Shown in pieces: positions 43,731 through 43,814 of a stretch of 43,814 nt of DNA. Numbering within the stretch: the stretch's first letter is position 1; the number at the start of each line of letters is the position of its first letter. A model generated the notes under the pieces. It was not told the origin of the DNA, ran no database searches, and saw only the letters and a program-made list of their open reading frames with translations. Both the position numbers and the translations under genes were made by a program. This stretch comes from Rhizobiaceae bacterium. Lineage in GTDB: Bacteria > Pseudomonadota > Alphaproteobacteria > Rhizobiales > Rhizobiaceae. Location: assembly GCA_028279875.1 (NCBI GenBank), contig JANQMU010000130.1:1-43814 (forward strand), given 5' to 3'.

Positions 43731-43814
43731 ATGAAAAGCCTTATCGGCACGTTGGTTTTCTGCGGCGCCCTGTCCGTCTTGGCGGGCGACGCGGTGGCGC
43801 ACGTGGATTTGGCC
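43731..43814 (+). CDS. Partial second secreted paralogue, cut by window end
   Basis: ATG at 43731 opens MKSLIGTLVFCGALSVLAGD, then AVAHVDLA, a signal peptide aligned with that of the previous gene (MKGLAKGLVFGSALFVLASA). The upstream sequence GGACAGGAAACAGGAGACA (43709-43727) also matches the previous gene's leader closely. The reading frame is open to the window end. It is a tandem duplicate by these two lines of evidence; the mature part is outside the window. Confidence 0.65.
   Translation, partial: MKSLIGTLVFCGALSVLAGDAVAHVDLA

Overview
This 43.8 kb window is GC-rich chromosomal DNA from an alphaproteobacterium, most likely a marine or salt-adapted member of the Hyphomicrobiales (Rhizobiales). 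The basis is two TRAP transporters (one TAXI type with a TeaD-like stress protein, one DctPQM type), two BKACE enzymes, the alphaproteobacterial carboxynorspermidine polyamine route, a sulfide-detoxification cluster and a very convincing DMSP lyase (DddP). No rRNA, convincing tRNA, CRISPR array, intact transposase or replication origin is visible. No gene-free stretch exceeds 300 bases.

Layout. (1) 1-146: a degenerate inverted repeat resembling an IS end. (2) 155-6443: a BKACE gene divergent from an RpiR-type regulator, a TAXI binding protein, a fused TRAP permease and a universal stress protein. (3) 6447-12383, minus strand: one apparent seven-gene operon, tetR-dctP-dctQ-dctM-cyclase-BKACE-osmC, divergent from fadD (12649-14352) across a 14-bp palindrome. 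Together (2) and (3) look like a carboxylate uptake and beta-keto-acid cleavage region. (4) 14387-24536: mixed genes: GNAT acetyltransferase, LysR with a divergent double-SnoaL secreted protein, a membrane-anchored hypothetical, a PGM1-like ATP-grasp ligase, pgi, a DUF1203 protein, a UPF0149/SEC-C protein, mmsA and its divergent LysR. (5) 24631-28883, minus: carboxynorspermidine decarboxylase and synthase, then pyrE and pyrC. (6) 29103-30446: dddP, with its own rho-independent terminator. (7) 30484-39565, minus: MAPEG protein, photolyase, PepSY protein, M20 amidohydrolase, then a sulfur cluster (SulP permease, DUF442-SQR fusion, persulfide dioxygenase-type metallo-hydrolase, two YeeE halves, DUF2892 protein). 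(8) 39755-42040: TetR regulator divergent from a membrane Lnt-like nitrilase across a perfect 20-bp palindrome that covers the predicted -10. (9) 42041-43814: an accessory, partly decayed region: a HupE/UreJ remnant, a FitA-like antitoxin with a broken FitB toxin, and a tandem family of small secreted Cys-rich proteins, the second cut by the window end.

How the genes may work together. The two TRAP systems would import small carboxylates, and BKACE enzymes and the cyclase-family hydrolase would process them; the true substrate cannot be read from sequence. DddP would cleave DMSP to DMS and acrylate; MmsA could, as one of its roles, take the acrylate-derived C3 semialdehyde to acetyl-CoA. The sulfur cluster would oxidise sulfide to persulfide and sulfite and move sulfur oxyanions across the membrane. 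The most novel parts are the Cys-rich secreted family at the right edge, the tetR/Lnt-like pair with its operator, and the hairpin that hides the dctQ ribosome binding site.
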